DNA from: Agromyces mangrovi
Lineage (GTDB): Bacteria > Actinomycetota > Actinomycetes > Actinomycetales > Microbacteriaceae
DNA length: 64,000 nucleotides
Assembly (NCBI RefSeq): GCF_030296695.1
Contig: NZ_AP027737.1
Coordinates: 2,604,001 to 2,668,000 of the forward strand
Direction of reading: 5' to 3'
The position numbers and the translations under genes were made by a program. Shown here one piece after another: positions 55,898 through 63,824 of the stretch. Within the stretch, counting starts at the first letter, position 1, and every line of letters starts with the position of its first letter. Below the pieces are notes generated by a model. It ran no database searches, had not been told where the DNA came from, and saw nothing but the letters and a program-made list of their open reading frames with translations.

Positions 55898-56827
55898 TCA
55901 CGACGCGCCGCCCGGAGCCAGTCCGCGCCCGCGCAGCACCCGTCGCTGCACCGGCGCGAGCAGGGCGAGCTCCACGGCGATGCCGATCGCGAGGATGACG
56001 AGGATCGCGCCGAGCACGCCCGCGAGGTCCGTCACCTCGCGACTCTGCTGGAGCAGCGCGCCGACGCCGGTGCCGAGCGAGCCGCCGACCGCGATGATCT
56101 CCGCGGCGAGCACACCGCGCCACGAGAACGCCCACCCCTGCGAGATGCCGGCGAGGTAGCCGGGCAGCGCGGCCGGGAAGACGATGTCGATCGCCTGCCG
56201 GAACCGGCCCGCGCCGAGCACGCGGCCGACCCGACGCAGCTGCGGCGGCACCTGATCGACGCCGGCGACGAGGCCGAGCGCGATCGACGGCACGCCGCCC
56301 ATCAGCACGACGAACGTGACGAGCGCGTCGCTGAGTCCGAACCAGAGGGTCGCGGCGGGCACCCACGCGACCGACGGCAGCACCATGAGTCCCGAGACGA
56401 CGGGTCCGACCGCTCGGCGGATCGGTCGCACCTCGGCGAGCAGGAGTCCCAGCGCGGTGCCGACCACGAGCGCGAGCGCGTACCCGACGAAGGCGCGCCC
56501 GACGCTCGTGGCGACGGCCGCGGGCAGCGTGCCCGACGCCCAGGCGGCGCCGACCGCGCCCGCGACGGCGGCGGGCGACGGCAGCACGTCGGGGGAGAGG
56601 TCGAGCAGCACGACGGCTGCCTGCCACGCGACGACGAGCAGCACGACGAAGACGACGGGCGGCAGTGCGGTGGCGAGCGCCCGTCGCACCGGGCTCCGTC
56701 GGGCGGGTGCGCGCGTCTGCAGCCGGTCGAGGCCGGCCTCGAGGCGGCGGTGGTCGTCGGCCGCCGGGGCCTCGACCACCGGAGGCTCCGACGACAGGGG
56801 CTGCGGCTGCACGGTCTCAGGCGGCAT
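55898..56827 (-). CDS. ssuC: Sulfonate/nitrate-type ABC transporter permease
   Basis: A 309-residue permease with six TM segments after a cytoplasmic N-terminal extension (residues 1-55). The SsuC/TauC/NrtB features are GLMVLPSVAWVPAATLWFGL and the EAA-like loop RRVGRVLGAGRFRQAIDIVFPAALPG split over the loop. Imports a sulfur oxyanion or organosulfonate by context. Its start lies 11 bp inside ssuB. No binding protein gene is found in the operon. The symbol is by family and context and could equally be a taurine-type transporter. Confidence 0.85.
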   Translation of the reverse strand: MPPETVQPQPLSSEPPVVEAPAADDHRRLEAGLDRLQTRAPARRSPVRRALATALPPVVFVVLLVVAWQAAVVLLDLSPDVLPSPAAVAGAVGAAWASGTLPAAVATSVGRAFVGYALALVVGTALGLLLAEVRPIRRAVGPVVSGLMVLPSVAWVPAATLWFGLSDALVTFVVLMGGVPSIALGLVAGVDQVPPQLRRVGRVLGAGRFRQAIDIVFPAALPGYLAGISQGWAFSWRGVLAAEIIAVGGSLGTGVGALLQQSREVTDLAGVLGAILVILAIGIAVELALLAPVQRRVLRGRGLAPGGAS

Positions 56828-57665
56828 TGCGGCGGATCTCCCTGCGCAGGTGCTCGGTGATCTCGGTCGCGAGCGCGCCGACCTCGGGCGACTCGATGCG
56901 CCGCCCGTGCGTGCGCGCGACGCGCCACTCGCGCACCACGCGGCCCGGCCGGCTGCCGAGCAGCACGACGCGCTCGCCGAGGCGCGCCGCCTCGCGCACG
57001 TTGTGCGTGACGAACACGATGGTGCGGCCGGTCGCGCGCCAGACGCGCTCGAGCTCGTCGTGCAGCACGTCCCGGGTGATCGCGTCGAGCGCCGCGAACG
57101 GCTCGTCCATGAGCAGCACCGGGCGGTCCTGCGCCAGCGCGCGGGCGAGGGCGACGCGCTGCCGCATGCCGCCCGAGAGTTCGTGCGGGCGCCGCTCCGA
57201 GGCATCCGCCAGGTTCACCAGGTCGAGCAGCTCGAGCGCGCGCGTGCGGCGCTCGGCACGGCCCACGCCGCGCAGCTTCAGCGCGAGCTCGACGTTGCGC
57301 CGGGCGCTGAGCCACGGCAGCAGCGCGGACTCCTGGAACATCGCGGCGGCGCCATCGGCCGGGATCGACACGGTGCCCGAGGTGGGGGCGTCGAGGCCGG
57401 CGAGCAGGCCGAGCAGCGTCGACTTGCCGCAACCGGATGCCCCGAGCAGGCACAGGAACTCGCCGCGCGCCACCTCGAGCGAGACGTCGTCGAGCACGAG
57501 CGGGCCGTCGCCGTAACGCTGGGCGACGTGCTCCACGCGGATCGCGACTGGTGCCGGCGACACCTGGCGCGCCGGCGCGCCCCCGTCGAAGCTGGGCGCG
57601 AGGCGCACGCCCGCCGCGGTGGCGGGGGTGGACGCGGACGCGGCCTCGGTCGACGGGGTGCCCAT
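56817..57665 (-). CDS. ssuB: Sulfonate/nitrate-type ABC transporter ATPase
   Basis: A 282-residue ABC ATPase: Walker A GASGCGKST, Q-loop in AAMFQESALLPWLSARRNVE, signature LSGGMRQRVALARAL, Walker B VLLMDEPFAALDAITR, His in VFVTHNVREAARLG. The family is SsuB/TauB/NrtD. A 38-residue Ala/Ser/Pro N-terminal extension precedes the domain. It starts three bases after the cysN stop and overlaps ssuC, so it is part of the cys operon. Couples ATP hydrolysis to import by SsuC. Confidence 0.88.
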   Translation of the reverse strand: MGTPSTEAASASTPATAAGVRLAPSFDGGAPARQVSPAPVAIRVEHVAQRYGDGPLVLDDVSLEVARGEFLCLLGASGCGKSTLLGLLAGLDAPTSGTVSIPADGAAAMFQESALLPWLSARRNVELALKLRGVGRAERRTRALELLDLVNLADASERRPHELSGGMRQRVALARALAQDRPVLLMDEPFAALDAITRDVLHDELERVWRATGRTIVFVTHNVREAARLGERVVLLGSRPGRVVREWRVARTHGRRIESPEVGALATEITEHLRREIRRNAA

Positions 57666-57667
57666 GG

Positions 57668-59053
57668 TCAGCTCCGCACGGTCCCCGCGGCGAGCGTCGC
57701 GCCGTCGGCCGGGTGGATGACGAGGAACGAGCCGCCGGCGCGGTGCAGCGCGTACGGCTCGAGCGGCAGCGGTGCGGAGAGCACGAGGCGCGCGCGGCCG
57801 ATGTCGTTCACGGCCAGCGCGTCGGCGGGCTCGTGGGCGAGCGTGTCGAGGTCGCGCCGGGAGCGGATCTCGGCGACGATCGCCTGCACGGTCGTCGTGC
57901 CGTGCTTCACGAGCACGCGGGCCCCCTGCGCGAGCGTGCGCGCGTCGAGCTGGAACAGGTCGGCATCGATCTCGCGACGGCCCTCGGGGAGGGTGCCGGC
58001 CTCGGCGAGCAGCGTGCCGCGGGCGAGGTCGACGTCGTCGGCCAGCCGCAGGGCGACCGACTGCGGGGCGGCCGCGGCGTCGGCGGGGGCGCCGGCGACC
58101 TCGACGCCGGTGACCGTGGTCTCGATGCCCGACGGGAAGACCTGCACGCGGTCGCCCACGCGCACGGTGCCCGACGCGATGCGGCCGGCCGCGGCGCGGT
58201 AGTCGCGGTGGGCCTCGGCGGTCGCGGGGTCGCCGGCGAGGTCGGGCGCGAGGCCGCCCTGCGGGCGCAGCACGAGCTGCACCGGCAGCCGGAACGCCTC
58301 TGCGTCGGCCTCGAGCCCGTCGAGCGGCGGCAGCGTCTCGAGCAGCTCGAGCAGCGACGGTCCGTCGTACCAGGGCGTGCGCGACGACCGGTCGACGACG
58401 TTGTCGCCGTCGAGCGCCGAGACGGGCAGCACGTGCACGTCGGCCAGCCCGAGTTCGCCCGCGATGCGGCGCACGTCGTCGGCGACGCGGGTGAACGCGC
58501 GCTCGTCGAAGCCGAGCAGGTCGATCTTGTTCACCGCGACGACCACGTGCGGCACGCGCAGCAGGGCGACGACCGCGAGGTGCCGCCGCGTCTGCTCGAG
58601 CACGCCGTTGCGCGCGTCGACGAGCACGACGACCGCGTCGGCCGTGGTCGCGCCCGTGACCATGTTGCGCGTGTACTGCACGTGCCCGGGGCAGTCGGCG
58701 AGGATGAAGCTGCGCTGCCCGGTCGAGAAGTAGCGGTAGGCCACGTCGATCGTGATGCCCTGCTCGCGCTCGGCGCGCAGGCCGTCGGTGAGCAGCGCGA
58801 AGTCGAACCCGGTGCCCTGGCCGAAGCCGCGCTCGCGCGAGGTGCGGGCGACCTGCTCGAACTGGTCGGCGAGGATCGCCTTCGAGTCGTGCAGCAGGCG
58901 CCCCACGAGGGTGGACTTGCCGTCGTCGACGCTGCCGGCGGTCGCGAAGCGGAAGAGCGAGGTCGCGCCGGCGGCGCGGTCGAGGGCGGGGCCGGCGCTC
59001 GCTGGGGCATCCGTCGCGCTCGCGGGGGCGAGCAGCTGCGTGGCATCCGTCAT
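57668..59053 (-). CDS. cysN: Sulfate adenylyltransferase subunit 1 (GTPase)
   Basis: A 461-residue EF-Tu-like GTPase: P-loop GSVDDGKST, switch II DCPGHVQYTRNM, NKID motif VAVNKIDLLGF, and beta-barrel domains to the end. With CysD it forms ATP sulfurylase; GTP hydrolysis drives adenylation of sulfate to APS. No APS-kinase (CysC) domain is fused, which agrees with the operon using an APS reductase. Its ATG shares one base with the cysD stop (TGATG). Confidence 0.95.
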   Translation of the reverse strand: MTDATQLLAPASATDAPASAGPALDRAAGATSLFRFATAGSVDDGKSTLVGRLLHDSKAILADQFEQVARTSRERGFGQGTGFDFALLTDGLRAEREQGITIDVAYRYFSTGQRSFILADCPGHVQYTRNMVTGATTADAVVVLVDARNGVLEQTRRHLAVVALLRVPHVVVAVNKIDLLGFDERAFTRVADDVRRIAGELGLADVHVLPVSALDGDNVVDRSSRTPWYDGPSLLELLETLPPLDGLEADAEAFRLPVQLVLRPQGGLAPDLAGDPATAEAHRDYRAAAGRIASGTVRVGDRVQVFPSGIETTVTGVEVAGAPADAAAAPQSVALRLADDVDLARGTLLAEAGTLPEGRREIDADLFQLDARTLAQGARVLVKHGTTTVQAIVAEIRSRRDLDTLAHEPADALAVNDIGRARLVLSAPLPLEPYALHRAGGSFLVIHPADGATLAAGTVRS

Positions 59054-59994
59054 CAGAAGTACCCGTCCTTCTTGCGGTCCTCCATGGCCGCCTCGGAGAG
59101 GCGGTCGTCGGCGCGCGTCGCGCCGCGTTCGGTGATGGTCGTCGCGGCGACCTCGCGCACGATCGCGTCGAGGTCCGCGGCATCCGACTCGACGGCCCCC
59201 GTGCAGCTCAGGTCGCCGACCGTGCGGTAGCGCACCGTGCGCCGCTCGACGGTCTCGCCCGCGCGGGGCGCCGACACGTCACTCACCGCGAGCCACATGC
59301 CGTCGCGCGCATACACCTCGCGCTCGTGCGCGAAGTACAGCGGTGGCAGGGCGATGCGCTCGCGCGCGATGTAGCGCCAGACGTCGAGCTCGGTCCAGTT
59401 CGAGATCGGGAAGGCGCGCACGTGCTGCCCGACCGTGTGCCGGCCGTTGTAGAGGCTCCAGAGCTCGGGCCGCTGGTTGCGCGGGTCCCACTGGCCGAAC
59501 TCGTCGCGCAGCGACAGGATGCGCTCCTTCGCCCGCGCCTTGTCCTCGTCGCGGCGCGCGCCGCCGAAGACCGCGTCGTGTCGCCCGGCGGCGATCGCGT
59601 CGAGCAGCGGCAGCGTCTGGAGCGGGTTGCGCGTGCCGTCGGCGCGCTCGGCCAGCCGCCCGTCGTCGAGGTAGTCCTGTACCCGCGCCACCTCGAGGCG
59701 CACCCCGAGGCGCGCGGCCGTCTCGTCGCGGAAGCGCAGCACCTCGGGGAAGTTGTGCCCGGTGTCGACGTGCAGCAGCGGGAAGGGCACCGTGCCGGGC
59801 CGGAACGCCTTCGCGGCCAGGTGCAGCACCACCACCGAGTCCTTGCCGCCCGAGAACAGCAGCACGGGCCGCTCGAACTCGGCGACCACCTCGCGGATCA
59901 CGTGGATCGCCTCGGCCTCGAGCGCGTCGAGCGCGTCCAACCCGGCGGGGGCAGCGGATGCCGCGGCATCCGTCGTCGTCAGCGTGTCGGTCAT
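59053..59994 (-). CDS. cysD: Sulfate adenylyltransferase subunit 2
   Basis: A 313-residue adenylyltransferase of the PP-loop family: PVLLFSGGKDSVVVLHLA, DTGHNFPEVLRFRDE, GGARRDEDKARAKER, SNWTELDVWRYI and the C-terminal motif MEDRKKDGYF. It makes APS from sulfate and ATP with CysN. An about 30-residue Thr/Ala-rich N-terminal extension precedes the family start. ATGA overlap with cysH fixes the ATG at 59994. Confidence 0.95.
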   Translation of the reverse strand: MTDTLTTTDAAASAAPAGLDALDALEAEAIHVIREVVAEFERPVLLFSGGKDSVVVLHLAAKAFRPGTVPFPLLHVDTGHNFPEVLRFRDETAARLGVRLEVARVQDYLDDGRLAERADGTRNPLQTLPLLDAIAAGRHDAVFGGARRDEDKARAKERILSLRDEFGQWDPRNQRPELWSLYNGRHTVGQHVRAFPISNWTELDVWRYIARERIALPPLYFAHEREVYARDGMWLAVSDVSAPRAGETVERRTVRYRTVGDLSCTGAVESDAADLDAIVREVAATTITERGATRADDRLSEAAMEDRKKDGYF

Positions 59995-60860
59995 AGGTGC
60001 AACCCGCATTCCGTCTTGGCGAGGCCGGCCCAGCGGCCCGACCTCGGATCGTCGCCTTCGGCGACGGGCTTCGTGCACGGCTCGCACCCGATCGACGGGT
60101 AGCCGTGCGACATGAGGAGGTTCACGGGCACGGCGTGCGCGCCCGCGTACTCGAGGAGGTCGTCGAAGCTCCACGCCGCGACCGGGTTCACCTTCACGAG
60201 TCCGTTGCGCTCGTCGTAGGTCACGAGCGGCGTGCCCGTGCGGGTCGGCGCCTCGTCGCGGCGCACGCCCGTGAACCACACCTCGTAGCCCGCGAGCGCC
60301 CGCTGCAGCGGGGCGACCTTGCGTCGCGCGCAGCACAGCGCCGGGTCGCGGGTGAACAGCTCCGCGCCGAACTCGGCGTCCTGCTCGGCGACCGTCTGCT
60401 CGGGCAGCACGTCGACGACGCGCACGTCGAGCTGCCGGGCGACCTCGTCGCGCGTGACGCGCGTCTCGGTGAAGTGGTACCCGGTGTCGAGGAACAGCAC
60501 GTCGACGCCGGGCAGGTGCTGCGAGACGAGGTGGGGGAGCGCGGCGTCGGCCATCGAGCAGGCGACGGCCGCGGCATCCGTCGCGAAGTGCCGGGCGACC
60601 CAGGCGACGACCTCGGCGGGGGAGGCTTCGTGGTCCGTCAGGCTGCCGAGCTCGGCGTTCCCTGCCTCGGCGAGGGCGCGCAGCTCGTCGGGCGAGCGGC
60701 GGGCGGGCGCGTCGTGGGTCGAGCGCCGGGCGAATGCCCCGGGCGCAACGCCGGCCCCGGAGGCATCCGCTGCCATGGTCGAGACGGTGACGGATGCCTC
60801 CGGCGCCACGCCGACTCCACGGGCATCCGCTGCCGTGCTCCCCAGGTTGCGCGCGCTCAT
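59991..60860 (-). CDS. cysH: Assimilatory APS reductase (4Fe-4S CysH)
   Basis: A 289-residue reductase converting APS to sulfite. The paired cysteines CCARRK and the later CEPC are the CC-CxxC ligands of the 4Fe-4S cluster that mark APS rather than PAPS reductases; the catalytic Cys is in the C-terminal KTECGLHL. The first 55 residues are an odd extension with two AADA-x-GxGVAPxA repeats encoded by GGATGCC/GCATCCG-rich DNA; the family domain starts about residue 60. Coupled by ATGA to the sulfite reductase and to cysD. Confidence 0.94.
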   Translation of the reverse strand: MSARNLGSTAADARGVGVAPEASVTVSTMAADASGAGVAPGAFARRSTHDAPARRSPDELRALAEAGNAELGSLTDHEASPAEVVAWVARHFATDAAAVACSMADAALPHLVSQHLPGVDVLFLDTGYHFTETRVTRDEVARQLDVRVVDVLPEQTVAEQDAEFGAELFTRDPALCCARRKVAPLQRALAGYEVWFTGVRRDEAPTRTGTPLVTYDERNGLVKVNPVAAWSFDDLLEYAGAHAVPVNLLMSHGYPSIGCEPCTKPVAEGDDPRSGRWAGLAKTECGLHL

Positions 60861-62635
60861 CGCAGCGACTCCTCGTCGGCCCGGTGCGCCCACTGCGCGA
60901 ACGTCTCGTCGGCCGCCTGGTCGCGCTCGTCGAGGAAGCGCGTGACGACCCGCTCGACGTAGTCGGCGATGCCGTCGGCGGCGACCTTGAGGCCGCGCAC
61001 GGTGCGGCCGAGGCCGGCCTCGTCGCGGTCCTGCGAGGCGAGCCCGCCGCCGAGGTGCACCTGGTAGCCGGGCACCTGCTCGCCGTCGATCGTGACGAGC
61101 TGGCCCTTCAGCCCGATGTCGGCCGTCTGGATGCGCGCGCACGAGTTGGGGCAGCCGTTCACGTGCAGGCTGATCGGGTGCGGCAGGTCGAGCTGGTCGA
61201 GACGCTCCTCGAGCTCGAGCACGGCGGCGGTCGCGTGGCCCTTGGTCTCGACGATCGCGAGCTTGCAGAACTCGATGCCCGTGCAGGCGATGGTGCCGCG
61301 GCGGATCAGGCTCGGGCGTGCCTGGAGCCCGAGCGCGTCGAGGCCGGCGATGAGCGACTCGACTCGGGTCTCGGGGATGTCGAGCACGACGACCTTCTGG
61401 TGCGGGGTCGTGCGCAGGCGGCTCGACCCGTGCGCCTCGACGAGCTCGGCGAGCGCCGTGAGCGTCTCGCCCGACACGCGCCCGACGATCGGGGTCGCGC
61501 CGACGTAGAACCGGCCGTCCTTCTGGCGGTGCACGCCGACGTGGTCGCCCGTCGTCGTCGGCGTGGGCGCGGCGGGGCCGTCGGGCAGGGCGTGCCCGAG
61601 GTACTCGGTCTCGAGCACCTCGCGGAACTTCTCGGTGCCCCACTCGGCGAGCAGGAACTTCAGGCGCGCCTTGTTGCGCAGCCGCCGGTAGCCGTAGTCG
61701 CGGAAGATCTGCGCGACCCCGTGCCAGGCGTCGGCCACCTGCTCGGGCGCGACGAACACGCCGAGCCGCTCCGCGAGCCGCGGCGCCGTCGAGAGGCCGC
61801 CGCCGACCCACAGGTCGTAGCCGACGCCGAGCGTCGGGTGCTCGACCGCGACGAACGCGACGTCGTTGATTTCGTGGACGACGTCCTGGCTCGGGTGGCC
61901 CGTGATCGCCGACTTGAACTTGCGCGGCAGGTTCGTGAGCGACTCGTCGCCGATGAAGCGGCTCGTGATCTCGTCGATCTGCGGGGTCGGGTCGATGAGC
62001 TCGTCGGCGGCGATGCCCGCGACGGGCGACCCGAGCACCACGCGCGGCACGTCGCCGCACGCCTCGGTCGTGCCGAGGCCGACCGACTCGAGCCGGCGCC
62101 AGATCTCGGGCACGTCCTCGACGCGGATCCAGTGCAGCTGCACGTTCTGCCGGTCGGTGAGGTCGGCGCTGCCGCGCGCGAACTCCGTCGAGATGCCGCC
62201 GATCACCCGCAGTTGCTCGGTGGTGAGCTGCCCGCCGTCGATGCGCACGCGCAGCATGAAGTACTCGTCCTCGAGCTCGTGCGGCTCGAGCGTCGCGGTG
62301 CGACCGCCGTCGATGCCGGGCTTGCGCTGCGTGTACAGCCCCCACCAGCGGAACCGGCCGTGCAGGTCGGTCGGGTCGATCGACGCGAACCCGTCGCGGG
62401 CGTAGGTGGTCTCGATCCGCTCGCGCACCGCGAGCCCGCCGTCGACCTGCTTCCACTCCTCGTTCGCGTTGAGCGGCGCCGTGCCGTCGACCTTCCACTG
62501 CCCGTTCGGGCGGCTCGCGGGTCGCGGCGGGCGGGCCTGGCGGGCGGGTCGTTCGGCGGGCGCGGACCCGTCGGCGGGCGCCTCGCGCGAGCTGCGCGGC
62601 GTGCGCCCCGCGGCATCCGTCGTCTCGATCGTCAC
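60857..62635 (-). CDS. Ferredoxin-dependent sulfite (or nitrite) reductase
   Basis: A 592-residue sirohaem 4Fe-4S reductase of the NirA/Sir type: QNVQLHWIRVEDVPEIW, RLRTTPHQKVVVLDI, and cluster ligands CTGIEFC and NGCPNSC. In this operon it should reduce sulfite to sulfide with six electrons from ferredoxin. The second GTG (62635) is chosen because AGGAGG lies seven bases ahead; the first GTG is too near. The N-terminal 60 residues are Arg/Pro/Ala-rich and disordered. Annotated in relatives as nirA or sir. First gene of the cys operon. Confidence 0.93.
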   Translation of the reverse strand: MTIETTDAAGRTPRSSREAPADGSAPAERPARQARPPRPASRPNGQWKVDGTAPLNANEEWKQVDGGLAVRERIETTYARDGFASIDPTDLHGRFRWWGLYTQRKPGIDGGRTATLEPHELEDEYFMLRVRIDGGQLTTEQLRVIGGISTEFARGSADLTDRQNVQLHWIRVEDVPEIWRRLESVGLGTTEACGDVPRVVLGSPVAGIAADELIDPTPQIDEITSRFIGDESLTNLPRKFKSAITGHPSQDVVHEINDVAFVAVEHPTLGVGYDLWVGGGLSTAPRLAERLGVFVAPEQVADAWHGVAQIFRDYGYRRLRNKARLKFLLAEWGTEKFREVLETEYLGHALPDGPAAPTPTTTGDHVGVHRQKDGRFYVGATPIVGRVSGETLTALAELVEAHGSSRLRTTPHQKVVVLDIPETRVESLIAGLDALGLQARPSLIRRGTIACTGIEFCKLAIVETKGHATAAVLELEERLDQLDLPHPISLHVNGCPNSCARIQTADIGLKGQLVTIDGEQVPGYQVHLGGGLASQDRDEAGLGRTVRGLKVAADGIADYVERVVTRFLDERDQAADETFAQWAHRADEESLR

Positions 62636-62776
62636 GATCACCCCTCCTCGCTGCGGCCCCCGATCGGGGGTGCGTGCCCGACGGTACGGAAGGTCGAGCG
62701 GATGCCGGTAGGGCGCCGCGTCACGCTGGGTCACGTGGGGTCATGCAACGCGTAACACTCGCGTCATCGGGGTGCG
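62636..62776 (-). promoter_or_regulatory. Upstream region of the cys operon
   Basis: 141 bp between the cbiX stop and the sulfite reductase start. It holds the ribosome site AGGAGG and a run of direct repeats of GTCAC/GTCAT type (about 62719-62765: CGTCACGCTGGGTCACG, then GGGGTCATG and GCGTCAT), a candidate activator or repressor array. No known CysR-type box could be assigned. Confidence 0.4.
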
Positions 62777-63601
62777 TCAGTGGACGTGCGCAGCGCCCGC
62801 GGTGTATCGGTCGAGCACGATCGCGACGAGCTCGGCGGGGGCCGGGGCGTCGTGGCGCAGCAGGGGCGCGGCCATGACGTCGGGTGCGCTCGCGGCCGCG
62901 AGGTCCTGGAAGTAGCCGGGCGCGAGCAGGTAGCTCGCGACGGCCACGCGGGCGTCCGGGCCGGCGCCCTCGCGCGCTGCCCGCACCGCCCCGCCCAGCC
63001 TCGGCTCGGCGGCCGACAGGAACCCGATCGCGCCCTCGTGCGGTGCGAGACCCGTCGAATGACTGCGCTCTGGCACGCCAGAGCGCAGCTTTCCGTCGGG
63101 TCTCGCAACCTGGGGCGCGGCTGCCGCTCGGGCGAGGCGAGCGGCCATGTCGCGACACGCGTCGACGGCGCGGGCGTCGCTCGAACCTGCGGCGGCGAGC
63201 ACCACGCGGTCGTCGTCGCGGGCACCCGCCTCGGCGAGGCGGCGGCGCAGCACCGGTACGAGGCGGTCGTCGGGACCGAGCGCCTCGGCGACCGCGACCG
63301 GCCGGCCGCCCGCGCGCGCGTCGGCCGCCGCGTCGGCGAGGTCGACGTGCACGTGGTATCCCGCCGAGAGCAGCAGCGGCACGAGCACCGCGGGTGTCTC
63401 GTCGGGCAGCGTCGCGAGCGAGGTGGGCACGTCGGGCTGCTCGACGTCGACGTGGCAGAGGCGCAGCTCGGGGGCATCCGACCCCCACCGCTCGCCCGCC
63501 GCAGCGGCGACCGCGTCGAACAGCGCCCGCACCGCGGTGCGCCCCTCAATCGACGACGTGCCGTGCGACACGGCGACGAGCGCGGGCGGGCGTGACTTCA
63601 C
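62777..63601 (-). CDS. Sirohydrochlorin chelatase/CbiX-like protein carrying an internal hairpin element
   Basis: A 274-residue CbiX/SirB protein: the N-terminal chelatase half begins LVAVSHGTSSIEGRTAVRAL (metal-binding His) and has LLSAGYHVHVDL; the second half has ASYLLAPGYFQDLAA. It probably inserts iron into sirohydrochlorin to make the sirohaem needed by the adjacent sulfite reductase. Between the halves, roughly 22 residues (VARPDGKLRSG... HSTGLAPH) coincide with a 62-base palindrome and look like an in-frame insertion. GTG start at 63601; an upstream ATG is followed at once by a stop. Confidence 0.88.
   Translation of the reverse strand: MKSRPPALVAVSHGTSSIEGRTAVRALFDAVAAAAGERWGSDAPELRLCHVDVEQPDVPTSLATLPDETPAVLVPLLLSAGYHVHVDLADAAADARAGGRPVAVAEALGPDDRLVPVLRRRLAEAGARDDDRVVLAAAGSSDARAVDACRDMAARLARAAAAPQVARPDGKLRSGVPERSHSTGLAPHEGAIGFLSAAEPRLGGAVRAAREGAGPDARVAVASYLLAPGYFQDLAAASAPDVMAAPLLRHDAPAPAELVAIVLDRYTAGAAHVH
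63045..63106. repeat. Hairpin element (family D) inside the cbiX coding sequence
   Basis: Outer stem GCGAGACCCG (63045-63054) pairs exactly with 63097-63106; inner stem CTGCGCTCTGGC (63063-63074) pairs exactly with 63077-63088; eight partly matching bases lie between the stems on each side. It is translated in frame as part of CbiX without breaking the gene. Similar in size and form to the intergenic hairpins of this window but unrelated in sequence. Confidence 0.85.
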
Positions 63602-63688
63602 GCGCCCATGCTCGCACCCCGCGCGCGCGGACCCTCGGATGTCTCCCCGCGTGACGCCCGCGCCCGCCGCCCGCACTCCCGCACGACC

Positions 63689-63739
63689 GAGTACGCAGAG
63701 TGCGGAAACTCCGCGTGAGTTTCCGCACTCTGCGTACTC
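63689..63739. repeat. Hairpin repeat family B, copy 3 (perfect 23-bp arms)
   Basis: Arms 63689-63711 and 63717-63739 are exact reverse complements, beginning GAGTACGCAGAGTGCGGAAA; five-base loop CGCGT. Lies in the 223-bp gap upstream of cbiX and downstream of the partial gene at the window end, both minus strand. Same design as copy 1, with paired changes in both arms. Confidence 0.9.
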
Positions 63740-63764
63740 CGTCGCAGCCCCAGCGCTCGGCGGG

Positions 63765-63811
63765 GTACGCAAATGGCGGGAATCCGCGGCGCGTTCCCGC
63801 AGTTTGCGTAC
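63765..63811. repeat. Hairpin repeat family B, copy 4
   Basis: GTACGCAAATGGCGGGAA (63765-63782) pairs with 63794-63811 with two mismatches. It follows copy 3 by 25 bp and ends 13 bp before the stop of the next gene, mirroring the copy 1/copy 2 tandem at 54.2-54.3 kb. Nothing else seen in this gap. Confidence 0.85.
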
Positions 63812-63824
63812 TCGGTGGGCGCGA

